DNA of 64,000 nucleotides. Origin: JAJPKK01 sp035311445. Its GTDB lineage: Bacteria; Pseudomonadota; Alphaproteobacteria; Rhizobiales; Xanthobacteraceae. The notes below the pieces were generated by a model. That model worked only from the letters and a program-made list of their open reading frames with translations, did no database searches and was not told where the DNA came from. Shown piece by piece: positions 36,641 to 45,905 of this stretch (position 1 is its first letter; every line of letters begins with the position of its first letter). Made by a program: the position numbers and the translations under genes. The stretch is from assembly GCA_035311445.1 (NCBI GenBank), contig DATGCX010000270.1:1-64000 (forward strand), read 5' to 3'.

Positions 36641-38302
36641 ATGCGTTCTCATATCCGCATGAGTATCGAGCGATCAGCGCTGCCTTTGGAAGAAGATCGG
36701 GCCCGTTCGCGGTCTGATGGCGCCTTCCTCCCGCTGGCTCTTGCCAAGAGATATTTCGACCTCGGACGCATCTGGATTCGCAAGGCGATGGCTCCCGGCG
36801 GGGTTACCGGGGTCATCATGGCGTTCGTTTTCATCGTCGGAACCGACGCCTTTCTTCTTTTGATGCGGTATATCCAAGAACTGCCGCCGGTTTCTTTGAC
36901 GTTCCTCATCCCGGTCGTCGTGGCCGCCATCCGCTGGGGCACGCTGTCTGCCATCATAACGGCCATTGGCGGCGCGGCGACAGTGACCCTCTTCTTCTAT
37001 AGCCCGTTTTATATCACCGGCCCCGAGGCCCGATCGCGTGTTCTTGGCCTCATTGTCTTTCTCGTCGTCTCGCTGGTGCTGGGCTATCTGGCAGCAAGAA
37101 CGCGCCGCGACGCCGCCCGAGCGCAAAAGCGCGAAAGCGAGATTCGCGATCTCTACACGTTTTCGCAACGGATTTCCGCTGCCAATTCGCCTGCAGGAAT
37201 CTTCGAGGCGATGCAGCAGCATTTGGAAACACTGGTGGGACGCAAGGTTCTGCTGTTTGATTCCCTTGGAACCCTGGAGGCAAAATCGGAACGACTTGCT
37301 GATGTGGAAATCCCCAAGGCGGTCACGGAGGCCGCAGCCACGCTGCCCGCCGCCGGAAGCGACGGCTTGAAGGACATCGTCGTCGACGATCATCGGGGCA
37401 GCGCCTGGTTGGTGCGACCTGTCTCCACCAATACGGCGGACTTCGGCATTATTGCCGTCGACCTCGGGCATCGATCTGAGGTGTTCGACGATTTGCGGGG
37501 GCGCGTCGTCGCCTTGATCGCTGACGCCGGATTGTCGCTCGAACGGCTGGGACTCGCCCGCACAATTTCTGAGGCGCGGACCCGCGCCGAAACCGAGCAG
37601 TTTCGCGAGGCGTTGATCGGCTCGGTGTCGCACGAGCTGCGCACGCCATTGTCTTCCATCCTGGGTGCATCAACGGTGCTGTCATTGGCGCCGGAGATTA
37701 CCGGCAATACCCGCCTGAAAAAGCTTACGGCGCTGATCCACCAGGAATCGGAACGGCTTAACGTCGAAATCCAGAATATTCTCGACGCTTCACGTATCAG
37801 CAGCAATGGTCTGCAGGCGAAGCTCGAATGGGCGGAACCCGCCGACTTCATCAATGCGGCGCTTCAGCGTAGCCGCAACCGTCTGGCCGGCCGCGCAGTC
37901 GAGGTGGCGCTTCCGGAGGAACTCATTCTGCTGCGCATCGATTCGGTATTGATGGAGCGGGCGCTGGGTCAGATTCTTGATAATGCAGCGAAGTATTCGC
38001 CCTCGGAGTCCGCCATCAGCGTCCGCGGCCATCTTGAATCTGGCCAATTCGTAATTTCTGTGGTTGACCAGGGGGCTGGCCTTGACGCGGACGACCGGAC
38101 GCTGTTGGGGCAGAAGTTCTTTCGCGGAAATCGCCACTCCCAGGTAACTTCGGGCCTCGGATTAGGATTCTGGATTGCCAGCGCTTTCGTGGCGGCTAAT
38201 AACGGGACTATCGAGGCCACCAGCGAAGGCGTTAACAGGGGTATGACGGTTACGGTTCGATTGCCCTTGCCGATGAAGGAGGACCATAAGGAAGTGACAT
38301 GA
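36641..38302 (+). CDS. KdpD-like membrane histidine kinase (DUF4118-GAF-HisKA-HATPase)
   Basis: 553 residues if started at the ATG at 36641 (36659 is also possible; neither has a good ribosome-binding site). Four membrane helices of the DUF4118/KdpD type are at about 50-150 (PPVSLTFLIPVVVAAIRWG... SPFYI), followed by a GAF-like region, the phospho-acceptor SVSHELRTPLSS (His about 331), N-box LDNAAKYSP and G-boxes DQGAGL and GLGLGFWIAS. The N-terminal KdpD/UspA domains that sense K+ are missing, so this is not a true KdpD. It overlaps the regulator gene (ATGA) and follows envelope genes, suggesting it controls envelope modification. Confidence 0.92.
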   Translation: MRSHIRMSIERSALPLEEDRARSRSDGAFLPLALAKRYFDLGRIWIRKAMAPGGVTGVIMAFVFIVGTDAFLLLMRYIQELPPVSLTFLIPVVVAAIRWGTLSAIITAIGGAATVTLFFYSPFYITGPEARSRVLGLIVFLVVSLVLGYLAARTRRDAARAQKRESEIRDLYTFSQRISAANSPAGIFEAMQQHLETLVGRKVLLFDSLGTLEAKSERLADVEIPKAVTEAAATLPAAGSDGLKDIVVDDHRGSAWLVRPVSTNTADFGIIAVDLGHRSEVFDDLRGRVVALIADAGLSLERLGLARTISEARTRAETEQFREALIGSVSHELRTPLSSILGASTVLSLAPEITGNTRLKKLTALIHQESERLNVEIQNILDASRISSNGLQAKLEWAEPADFINAALQRSRNRLAGRAVEVALPEELILLRIDSVLMERALGQILDNAAKYSPSESAISVRGHLESGQFVISVVDQGAGLDADDRTLLGQKFFRGNRHSQVTSGLGLGFWIASAFVAANNGTIEATSEGVNRGMTVTVRLPLPMKEDHKEVT

Positions 38303-39018
38303 AGGACGGCGACCAACACGTACTTATCGTCGACGACGAAGCGCAGATTCGCCAATTTGTACGAGCAGGCATGGAGCTCGGTGGCTACCGGGTAACTGAG
38401 GCGGCGAACGGCAGCGATGCATTGCGTGAAATTACGCTGCATCCGATCGATCTTGTGATTCTTGACCTGGCTTTGCCCGACATCGACGGATCGGAATTGC
38501 TGGAGCGGATTCGCGGCTGGTCCGGCGTTCCGGTGATCATACTATCGGTGCGGGCAGGCGAGACCGAGAAGGTCAAATTGCTCGAGCTTGGCGCCGACGA
38601 CTACGTAGTGAAGCCCTTTTTCATGTCGGAGCTATTGGCGCGGGCGAAAGTCGTGTTGCGGCGTCAAAGCGAGCGCAAGGACGGTGAAAGTGCATTGCGA
38701 TTGGACCGCCTTGTCATCGATTTCGCGGCCCGAATAGTGGAACTGGACGGCAAGCGCCTTAATCTCACGCCCAAGGAATATCGGTTGCTTCAGGTGCTCG
38801 CCCAGCACCCGGGAAAAGTCATAACTCATCAGAACCTGCTCAAGTCGGTATGGGGGCAGGCGCACGTCAACAATACGCAGTATTTGCGTATTTTTGTGCG
38901 CAAGTTACGACAGAAAATCGAGGTCGATCCAAATCGGCCCAAAATCCTCTTGACGGAGCTTGGCGTCGGCTATCGATTGAGCGATCCAGCCGCGCGAGAC
39001 CATGGGCGCCCTGAATAG
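38299..39018 (+). CDS. OmpR/KdpE-family response regulator
   Basis: 239 residues. The receiver domain has the acidic pocket VDDE, phospho-acceptor Asp about 56 in LVILDLALPDIDG, Thr/Ser in VIILSVRAGE and Lys in DYVVKPF. A winged-helix Trans_reg_C domain follows (RLNLTPKEYRLLQVLAQHPGKVITHQNLL, described only by its ends, and VNNTQYLRIFVRKLRQKIE...LLTELGVGYRL). It is the partner of the overlapping kinase. Candidate binding sites with the expected 11-bp phasing lie at 39061-39105, right after this gene and in front of the Spy-like gene. Confidence 0.94.
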   Translation: MKDGDQHVLIVDDEAQIRQFVRAGMELGGYRVTEAANGSDALREITLHPIDLVILDLALPDIDGSELLERIRGWSGVPVIILSVRAGETEKVKLLELGADDYVVKPFFMSELLARAKVVLRRQSERKDGESALRLDRLVIDFAARIVELDGKRLNLTPKEYRLLQVLAQHPGKVITHQNLLKSVWGQAHVNNTQYLRIFVRKLRQKIEVDPNRPKILLTELGVGYRLSDPAARDHGRPE

Positions 39019-39060
39019 AGACTCGAATTTAACCTCCGTTACTGCGATTATTGCCTGGCC

Positions 39061-39105
39061 GTAATGAATTCGTAATTATTGCTTCGCTGTAATGAATTCG
39101 TAATT
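39061..39105. promoter_or_regulatory. Phased GTAAT direct repeats, candidate operator for the adjacent OmpR-family regulator
   Basis: The 17-bp sequence GTAATGAATTCGTAATT occurs twice (39061-39077 and 39089-39105). Each copy contains GTAAT twice with exactly 11 bp between starts (39061/39072 and 39089/39100). Tandem half-sites one helical turn apart are the usual target of OmpR/PhoB-type dimers. The block ends 71 bp before the Spy-like gene. Confidence 0.7.
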
Positions 39106-39176
39106 CAAACTTAACTTGTGTTCTATTGCAAATAGTTCTTTTATCAATTCGATCAGTTTTTCTTTAGGAGACCGCA

Positions 39177-39674
39177 ATGATCAGGACAATCGCCGCTGGC
39201 GCGACTGCACTGGCACTAGCAGCGGCAGCGGCTGCCTATGCCCAGCAGCCGCCGAGCGGCCCTGACTTCGGGCGGCGCCAGCCATTCGGCGCGGAAGATC
39301 GCGCCGCATTCCTCGACGCGCGCATTGCTGCACTGCATGCCGGATTGAAATTAACGCCTGAGCAGGAGAAGGCTTGGCCCGCGTTCGAACAGGCCTACCG
39401 CGACCTCGCCGCAACGCGCGGTGATCGATCGGTCGGTCCTCGCACGGAACAGTCGCCGGATCCGGCGCAGCGCGCACAGCGCGATGCTGATGCGCTGGCG
39501 GCCCGCAGTACCGCGCTCAAGCGCTATGCTGACGCCGTAGCGCCGCTCTATCAAAGTCTCGACGACGGCCAGAAGCGGCGCTTCGGCATACTTTCGCGGA
39601 GAGAGCGGCCGCGTTTCCGCGAGTTCTCGTTCTGGCATGGTGGTGATCGCGGCGAGTTTCGGTCGTTCCGCTGA
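39177..39674 (+). CDS. Periplasmic Spy/CpxP-like LTxxQ protein
   Basis: 165 residues; ribosome-binding site AGGAG seven bases before the ATG at 39177. Signal peptide ends at AAAAAYA-QQ. The mature protein is helical and carries LTPEQEKAWPAFEQAYRDL (LTxxQ motif) and a second, degenerate copy LDDGQKRRFG. In CpxP/Spy these motifs form the cradle that binds unfolded proteins or the sensor kinase. The gene lies beside a two-component system and downstream of phased operator repeats, so it is probably an output and a feedback modulator of that system. The last 20 residues are Arg- and Phe-rich. Confidence 0.86.
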   Translation: MIRTIAAGATALALAAAAAAYAQQPPSGPDFGRRQPFGAEDRAAFLDARIAALHAGLKLTPEQEKAWPAFEQAYRDLAATRGDRSVGPRTEQSPDPAQRAQRDADALAARSTALKRYADAVAPLYQSLDDGQKRRFGILSRRERPRFREFSFWHGGDRGEFRSFR

Positions 39675-39851
39675 ACGCAAAGTCGGACGCGCATTCCCTC
39701 CCTATCCGCGTCTGGAGACGAGTCGCCGGTGTCATCCGGCGACTCGTCCGCTTTCGCAGTAAGACAATTTTGGTTTATGGACGGCTCGGCCCGAAATCCG
39801 GAGAGTCTAGTCGCTCGCTTCAGCCAATCTGAAGTGATCGGACGGAAGGAT

Positions 39852-40020
39852 GATGTAGGGGGCGACCCTTGTGGTCGCCCTATTTGCCGGATGCGATCAT
39901 GGGGTGACCACAAGGGTCGCTCCTACAGCGGCGAGGTTGGAGGACGTCGCTTGTGCGGCCCCTCCAATGTTATGGCTTGGTCGATGCTCTAATCCCATCA
40001 AATTGCATGAAGCGATCGAC
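39852..40020. repeat. About 170-bp dispersed repeat (GGGCGACCCTTGTGGTCGCCC family)
   Basis: Starts GATGTAGGGGGCGACCC and includes an internal palindrome (GCGACCCTTGTGGTCGCCC with GGTGACCACAAGGGTCGC), then CTTGTGCGGCCCCTCCAATGTTATG. The second copy is 54984-55153, about 80-85% identical over its length by eye. It also fills the only sizeable gap between the Spy-like gene and metC. Confidence 0.85.
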
Positions 40021-40037
40021 GAGGCGGTATTGCATTA

Positions 40038-41234
40038 TCAAATCGCGGCACCGAAAGCCTCAAAACCTTCTTCAAGGTCGGCGATGAGGTCGGATACGTC
40101 CTCCAGCCCGATGTGGAAGCGAACCGTCGGACCGCCCGGCGCCCACCGCGTTGCGGAGCGGACGGGGGTACAGTCGAACGGGATCGCGAGGCTTTCGAAG
40201 CCTCCCCACGAGGCGCCGATACCGAACAGCGTCAGCCTATTCAGAAATGCATACACCGCCTCGACGGGAGCGGGCTTGAACACGACGCTGAAAAGCCCAC
40301 AGGCGCCGGTAAAATCTCTTTTCCAGATCGCATGGCCCGGATGGCTCTCCAGCGCCGGATGCAGCACGCGCAATATTTCCGGGCGCGCCGCCAACCAGTG
40401 CGCGACCTTCATTCCGGCGCCGTAATGCTGGGCGAGGCGCGCCCCCATCGTACGCAATCCACGCAAGGCGAGAAACATGTCGTCCGGTCCGACGCACAGG
40501 CCCATTTCGAAGACCGTTTCCTTGAGATTTTTCCAGGTCGCCTTTTTAGAGGCGACCACACCAAGCATTACGTCCGAGTGGCCGCCGATATATTTTGTGC
40601 CGGACTGGATCGAAAGGTCCGCCCCTTTCTCCAGCGCGCGAAAATGGATCGGGCTCGCCCACGTGTTGTCCAGCAGCACCACGGCGTTGTGCGCATGAGC
40701 GACGGCCGCGATCGCCGGAACGTCCTGGATTTCGAATGACAGCGAGCCCGGGCTTTCAAGGAGAACCGCGGCGGTGTTGGGCCGCATGAGCGACATGATG
40801 CCGGCGCCGACAGTCGGATCATAATATGTGGTGGTCACATCGTAGCGGGGGAGGATGGTGTCGCAGAATTTGCGTGTCGGACCGTAGGCGCTGTCGGTCA
40901 CCAGAATATGGTGGCCGGTTCGCACCACCGATAACAACGCCGCCGAGATGGCGGCGAGCCCTGAGGGCAGCAGCGCGACCGCGTCGCACTCCGGTCCCTC
41001 GATGTCGGCGAGCGCGGTTTCCAGAGCTTCAGAGGTCGGTGTGCCACGTCGACCATATTGATAACGCCCGCGATGCGCGATGTAGTCCTCTGCGCTTGGA
41101 TAGAGCAATGTGGAAGCATGATAGACGGGCGTATTGACATAGCCATGATGGGCCAACGGATCGCGCCCCGCATTGACAAGCCGCGTCGCCACCTTGTGAT
41201 CGTGATGATTATTGCCTCCGCTCTTGACAGTCAT
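40038..41234 (-). CDS. metC: Cystathionine beta-lyase
   Basis: 398 residues from the ATG at 41234 (AAGGA eight bases upstream). PLP-binding Lys214 is in SIQSGTKYIGGHSDVMLG; other Cys/Met-metabolism PLP-family marks are YGRRGTPTSEALE, LLPSGLAA and LLDNTWASP. It cleaves cystathionine to homocysteine, pyruvate and ammonia in methionine synthesis. The wording fits MetC rather than MetB (NTxASP, with the MetC-type YxRxGTPT). It is divergent from the aap transporter operon, the same arrangement known in Rhizobium leguminosarum. Confidence 0.93.
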   Translation of the reverse strand: MTVKSGGNNHHDHKVATRLVNAGRDPLAHHGYVNTPVYHASTLLYPSAEDYIAHRGRYQYGRRGTPTSEALETALADIEGPECDAVALLPSGLAAISAALLSVVRTGHHILVTDSAYGPTRKFCDTILPRYDVTTTYYDPTVGAGIMSLMRPNTAAVLLESPGSLSFEIQDVPAIAAVAHAHNAVVLLDNTWASPIHFRALEKGADLSIQSGTKYIGGHSDVMLGVVASKKATWKNLKETVFEMGLCVGPDDMFLALRGLRTMGARLAQHYGAGMKVAHWLAARPEILRVLHPALESHPGHAIWKRDFTGACGLFSVVFKPAPVEAVYAFLNRLTLFGIGASWGGFESLAIPFDCTPVRSATRWAPGGPTVRFHIGLEDVSDLIADLEEGFEAFGAAI

Positions 41235-41539
41235 TGCTCGATCCTTGTGCAGCGGGATTGCGCGCGCCTCGTTGCAGCGAAAAGGGTCATATAGGCGGGG
41301 CGAACGTGCCTGCGTCAAGCCTTGACCTCCAACCTTATAAGCCCTTGACCTCAAGGGACAATCGGCCTCTAGATAGCATGCGGGATTGCAGAAATCGGAA
41401 GGTGCGGCAGCATGCGGCGTGAAAAACCGGATGCAAAGTGCTTCATTGCCGGCCGCCTCGGCCGCTCAGGACGACGTCCTTCATGGCGGGCCGGCTTTCA
41501 AATCAGTGGCGATCAGGGTCAAATCAGGGGAGGTTCAAC

Positions 41540-42553
41540 ATGAAACGGATTGCGCAGGCGCTGTTCGCGGCCGCTGTGGCGTTCGTGGTCTCGGGCGCAG
41601 CCGATGCCGCAACTCTGGATACGGTCAAGCAACGCGGCATCCTCAACTGCGGCGCCAACGGCCAACTGCCGGGTTTCGGCCTGCCCGATTCCCAGGGCAA
41701 TTGGACCGGGCTCGACGTCGATTTCTGCCGCGCGGTTGCGGCCGCGATCTTCAACGATGCCACCAAGGTGAAATTCATTCCGCTCACCGCGGCCAACCGC
41801 TTCGCCGCGTTGCAGACGGGCGATGTCGACGTCCTGGCCCGTAATACCACATGGACGCTATCGCGCGATGCCCAGGGGCTCAACCCTACCGGCATAAACT
41901 ACTACGACGGGCAGGGGTTTATTATCCGTAAAGCGCTGAAGGTCAATTCCGCGCTTGAACTCAACGATGCTGCAATCTGTGTGCAGCAGGGAACCACCAC
42001 GGAACTCAACCTCGCTGACTACTTTCGCACCAACCGCATGCGGCTCAAGACCGTCACTTTTGCGACCCTCGATGAGGCCCTGAAGGCGTATGAAACCAGC
42101 CGCTGTGACGCGTTCACGACTGATGCATCGGGCCTCTACAGCACGCGGCTCAAGCTTGCAAAAGCCGATGACCATGTGGTACTCCCGGAGATCATCTCCA
42201 AGGAGCCACTCGGGCCGTTTGTCCGCCAGGGCGACGATCAATGGTTCGATATCGTGAAATGGGTGCATTTCGCGATGCTCAATGCCGAAGAGCTCAACGT
42301 CAACAAGGCGAATGTGGACGAGCAGTTGAAATCCGAAAATCCTGAAATCAGACGGCTGCTTGGCGCCGAGAACAATTTTGGGGAGCAACTGGGGCTTACA
42401 AAGGATTGGGTCTACCGCATCGTCAAGCTGGTCGGCAATTATGGCGAAGCCTTCGACCGCAATGTCGGGCAGGGGTCGCCGCTGAAGATCACGCGCGGCC
42501 TGAATGCGCTGTGGACCAAGGGTGGAATACAATACGCGCCGCCGGTCCGCTGA
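41540..42553 (+). CDS. aapJ: General L-amino acid ABC transporter, periplasmic binding protein
   Basis: 337 residues from the ATG at 41540 (GGGGAGG six bases upstream). Signal peptide ends at SGAADA-ATL. The SBP_bac_3 family pattern is clear: TLDTVKQRGILNCGANGQLPGF, GLDVDFCRAVAAAIF and DVLARNTTWTLSRD. AapJ binds a broad range of L-amino acids and delivers them to AapQMP. It heads a four-gene operon aapJ-Q-M-P with gaps or overlaps of no more than 22 bp. Confidence 0.94.
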   Translation: MKRIAQALFAAAVAFVVSGAADAATLDTVKQRGILNCGANGQLPGFGLPDSQGNWTGLDVDFCRAVAAAIFNDATKVKFIPLTAANRFAALQTGDVDVLARNTTWTLSRDAQGLNPTGINYYDGQGFIIRKALKVNSALELNDAAICVQQGTTTELNLADYFRTNRMRLKTVTFATLDEALKAYETSRCDAFTTDASGLYSTRLKLAKADDHVVLPEIISKEPLGPFVRQGDDQWFDIVKWVHFAMLNAEELNVNKANVDEQLKSENPEIRRLLGAENNFGEQLGLTKDWVYRIVKLVGNYGEAFDRNVGQGSPLKITRGLNALWTKGGIQYAPPVR

Positions 42554-42575
42554 TTTTTGCACCGCAGGGCGAGCA

Positions 42576-43757
42576 ATGGCACGGCCATGGGAAAGCGCCC
42601 CTGGCGTCCCCTTCTACCGCGATCCGAAATATCGCGGCATTGCTCTGCAGATCGGACTCTGCGCGGCGCTTGGGTATTTGGCCTACTCCGCGATTCAAAC
42701 TGCAGCGGAAAATCTGGCCCGCTCCCATGTGGCTTCTGGATTCGGCTTTTGGAACGTTGTCGCAGGGTTCGACATCAGCCAGACGTTGATCGACTATTCC
42801 CCGCAGAGCTCGACCTATGGCCGGGCGTTCTGGGTTGGCCTCCTCAATACGCTTGTGGTCGCCGCGCTGGGCATCGTGCTGGCAACGATTCTCGGCTTCA
42901 CCATCGGCGTCGCCCGTTTGTCGAAGAACTTTCTGGTGGAGCGACTTGCAACCGGCTATGTCGAACTGATCCGCAACGTGCCGCTGCTGCTGCAACTTCT
43001 ATTCTGGTACAACGCCGTCTTAAACGCGTTGCCGGGATTTGCCGCGAGTTTTGTCCTGCCTGGCGGCATTCTTCTTAACAATCGGGGCTTGTTCATGCCT
43101 CGGCCGTTGTTCGCCGACGGTACACAGATCCTTGCTACGTTTGCGGTCACAGTTCTGTTGGCCGCGCTATTTAACAAGGTTGTGGGGCGAAGCGCGGGCT
43201 TTTGGGGAGCGATTGGTGTTCGGTCAGTGTTCACGTTGTCGATCCTGGTAGGACTGCCGATTGTCGTGTTTGTCGTAGTCGGGGCGCCGTTTGCATTCGA
43301 CTATCCGGAAATCGGCCGCTTCAACGTCAAGGGCGGCTTCGAAATCCTGCCAGAATTCGTCGCATTGGTGCTCGGCCTCGTCATCTATACGGCGGCCTTC
43401 ATTGCCGAAGTTGTGCGCGCTGGCCTCCGGTCGGTTCCGCGTGGGCAGACCGACGCGGCACAGGCGCTGGGATTGACCCGCCCGCAGACGCTGCAGCTCA
43501 TCGTCATTCCGCAGGCCATGCGCGTGATTATCCCGCCGCTCACGAATCAGTATCTGAATCTCACCAAGAATTCTTCGCTCGCAGTCGCCATCGGCTATCC
43601 AGATCTCGTGCAGATATTCACCGGGACAGTGGCCAACCAAACCAACCAGCCGGTCGAAATCGTTGTCCTCACCATGCTGGTGTATTTAAGTTTCAGCCTC
43701 GTCACGTCGCTGGTGATGAATTTCTATAATGCGCGCCACGCGCTGGTAGAACGGTGA
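42576..43757 (+). CDS. aapQ: General L-amino acid ABC transporter permease
   Basis: 393 residues. Hydrophobic segments and the EAA loop (AALGLTRPQTLQLIVIPQAMRVIIPPLTNQYLN; ends quoted only) of HisMQ-type permeases are present. AapQ proteins are longer than usual permeases because of an insertion after the first helices, and this is seen here. It pairs with AapM in the membrane. Its stop overlaps the aapM GTG start. Confidence 0.93.
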   Translation: MARPWESAPGVPFYRDPKYRGIALQIGLCAALGYLAYSAIQTAAENLARSHVASGFGFWNVVAGFDISQTLIDYSPQSSTYGRAFWVGLLNTLVVAALGIVLATILGFTIGVARLSKNFLVERLATGYVELIRNVPLLLQLLFWYNAVLNALPGFAASFVLPGGILLNNRGLFMPRPLFADGTQILATFAVTVLLAALFNKVVGRSAGFWGAIGVRSVFTLSILVGLPIVVFVVVGAPFAFDYPEIGRFNVKGGFEILPEFVALVLGLVIYTAAFIAEVVRAGLRSVPRGQTDAAQALGLTRPQTLQLIVIPQAMRVIIPPLTNQYLNLTKNSSLAVAIGYPDLVQIFTGTVANQTNQPVEIVVLTMLVYLSFSLVTSLVMNFYNARHALVER

Positions 43758-44938
43758 TCGTGATGGAAGCGCCGACCGTTGCAGCGTCGAGGACGAACAG
43801 CGCCGCAGTCGCCTATGTGCGTGCAGCGCCGGCTGCTGCCGTCTTGCCACCGCTGACGACCGTCGGTGTGCTCGCCTGGTTCAAGGACCGCCTGTTTTCG
43901 AGCGTCGGCAGCACGGTGATGACGATATTGATCGTGCTGCTGCTCGCCTGGATCCTGCCGCCCCTGATCGACTTCCTTATTGTTGATGCGACCTGGAGCG
44001 GCTCCGATCGTGAAGCCTGCCTGCCGTCCCCGGCACGGCCGGAGGTCGGCGCTTGCTGGCCCTTTATCGGCGATCGTTTGGCGTACGTCACCTACGGTTC
44101 CTATCCGGTCGCGTCGCGCTGGCGGGTCGATGCGTTCTTCGCGATGCTTGCGTGCGGGACAGCGTGGCTGTTGTGGCTCGAAGCTCCACGTCGCGATATT
44201 GGCGCAGTGTATTTCTTCGTCGTGTTGCCTCTCGCCTCCCTCGCCCTGCTGCACGGTTTCCCCACGCTGGGATTGGCGGTCGTCGATACAGCCTTTTGGG
44301 GCGGTATGATGGTGACGATAGTGGTTGCGGCGGTAGGCATCGTGACGTCGCTGCCGATCGGCATCGTGCTGGCGCTGGGGCGGCGTTCAAAGATGCCGGC
44401 TGTCCGCTTGCTGTGCACCTTGTTCATCGAAATCGTTCGGGGCGTGCCGTTGATCACCGTGCTGTTCATGGCGAGCGTGATGCTGCCCCTGTTCCTCCCA
44501 GACACCTGGTCACCGGACAAGCTGATGCGCGCGCTGGTCGGGGTGGCGCTGTTCTCCTCCGCCTACATGGCCGAGGTGGTGCGCGCCGGTCTGCAATCGA
44601 TCCCCCGGGGCCAGTACGATGCCGCCCACGCGCTCGGTCTGTCCTTTTGGCAGACCTCGCGCCTCATTGTTCTGCCCCAGGCGCTCACCGTGACGATCCC
44701 CAATATCGTCAACAGCTATATCGCGCTGTTCAAGGATACGACGCTCGTATTTTTCGTCGGTATTTTCGATTTCCTCAAGACCATTGAGGCAGCGCGTGCG
44801 GACCCCAAATGGTCAACGTCCGTGACCAGCGCGACAGGTTATATTTTCGCGGCGCTCGTCTACTTTGTCTTTTGCTATGCGATGTCGCGCTATGCGAGTC
44901 GCATGGAGAAAAGGCTCGGTGTCGGAGAAAATCGATGA
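43754..44938 (+). CDS. aapM: General L-amino acid ABC transporter permease
   Basis: 394 residues from a GTG at 43754 overlapping the aapQ stop; an ATG at 43763 is an alternative. A periplasmic insertion (DATWSGSDREACLPSPARPE..., with GACWPFIGDRLAYVTYG) typical of AapM is present. The EAA loop reads AAHALGLSFWQTSRLIVLPQA. It forms the second half of the transmembrane channel. It overlaps aapP by 4 bp. Confidence 0.93.
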   Translation: MIVMEAPTVAASRTNSAAVAYVRAAPAAAVLPPLTTVGVLAWFKDRLFSSVGSTVMTILIVLLLAWILPPLIDFLIVDATWSGSDREACLPSPARPEVGACWPFIGDRLAYVTYGSYPVASRWRVDAFFAMLACGTAWLLWLEAPRRDIGAVYFFVVLPLASLALLHGFPTLGLAVVDTAFWGGMMVTIVVAAVGIVTSLPIGIVLALGRRSKMPAVRLLCTLFIEIVRGVPLITVLFMASVMLPLFLPDTWSPDKLMRALVGVALFSSAYMAEVVRAGLQSIPRGQYDAAHALGLSFWQTSRLIVLPQALTVTIPNIVNSYIALFKDTTLVFFVGIFDFLKTIEAARADPKWSTSVTSATGYIFAALVYFVFCYAMSRYASRMEKRLGVGENR

Positions 44939-45696
44939 GCATGGATGCCGGTGCCGCAATCGATACCCCGGCCATAGAGATAACCGGTCTGCACAAATGG
45001 TTTGGCGCGTTTCATGTTCTTATCGATATCAATCTCAAGATTGATCGCGGCGAGCGCATCGTGATTTGTGGTCCGTCCGGGTCCGGCAAATCGACGCTGT
45101 TGCGCTGCATCAATCGGCTTGAAGATTTTCAGCGCGGCCAGATCGTAGTCGACGGGATGTTGCTCACCCAGGACGTCCGCCGCGTCGATGCGGTTCGACG
45201 CGAGATCGGAATGGTATTTCAGCAATTCAACCTGTTTCCACACTTGACGGTGCTTGAGAACTGCGCGTTGGCGCCGATCCAGGTCCGGGGCATGCCGAAG
45301 CGCGAAGCTGAACAACGGGCAATGCACTTTCTTGAACGCGTCAAAATTCCCGAACAGGCCGGAAAGTATCCGAGCCAGCTTTCAGGCGGTCAGCAGCAAC
45401 GCGTTGCCATCGCGCGGGCGCTGTGCATGAACCCGAAGCTCATGATGTTCGATGAACCGACCTCGGCGCTCGACCCCGAAATGGTCAAAGAAGTCCTCGA
45501 TACCATGGTGGAGCTTGCGCTCGACGGCATGACCATGCTGGTCGTTACTCATGAAATGACATTCGCCCGGCAGGTCGCCAACCGCATCGTGTTCATGGAT
45601 GCCGGCGAGATCATCGAAATTAATGCGCCCGTGCCGTTCTTCGCCCATCCACGGCACGAACGGACGAAGCTGTTTCTAAGCCAGATATTGCCCTAG
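44935..45696 (+). CDS. aapP: General L-amino acid ABC transporter ATP-binding protein
   Basis: 253 residues. Walker A GPSGSGKST, Q-loop MVFQQFNLFPHLTVLEN, signature LSGGQQQRVAIARAL, Walker B LMMFDEPTSALDPE and the switch His in VVTHEM are all present. It drives amino-acid import through AapQM. It is the last gene of the operon; a dispersed repeat follows. Confidence 0.96.
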   Translation: MSMDAGAAIDTPAIEITGLHKWFGAFHVLIDINLKIDRGERIVICGPSGSGKSTLLRCINRLEDFQRGQIVVDGMLLTQDVRRVDAVRREIGMVFQQFNLFPHLTVLENCALAPIQVRGMPKREAEQRAMHFLERVKIPEQAGKYPSQLSGGQQQRVAIARALCMNPKLMMFDEPTSALDPEMVKEVLDTMVELALDGMTMLVVTHEMTFARQVANRIVFMDAGEIIEINAPVPFFAHPRHERTKLFLSQILP

Positions 45697-45718
45697 CGCC
45701 TTGCAACTCTATCGATGC

Positions 45719-45884
45719 GTAGGGTGGACAAAATCGCCTGCCACGGCGATCCTGAACATGCCACGGCCGTCGGCGATTTTGCCCACGCTGTTGCAACGCC
45801 AAGTCGAACCGCGTGGGCAAGGCGCCGGTGCGCTCTCGCCTGCAATGCCAACGTGTCACTGTGTCGGCGCGTTGCCCGCCCTAC
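45719..45884. repeat. Dispersed composite repeat with GGGTGGACAAAATCG / CGATTTTGCCC arms, second copy
   Basis: Same two-module organisation as 10123-10285: GTAGGGTGGACAAAATCGCC ... GGCGATTTTGCCC, then CGTGGGCAAGGCGC...GGCGCGTTGCCCGCCCTAC. It lies between convergent aapP and the sulfurtransferase gene. Confidence 0.8.
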
Positions 45885-45905
45885 AATCGTGGCTGCGCCG
45901 GGCGA

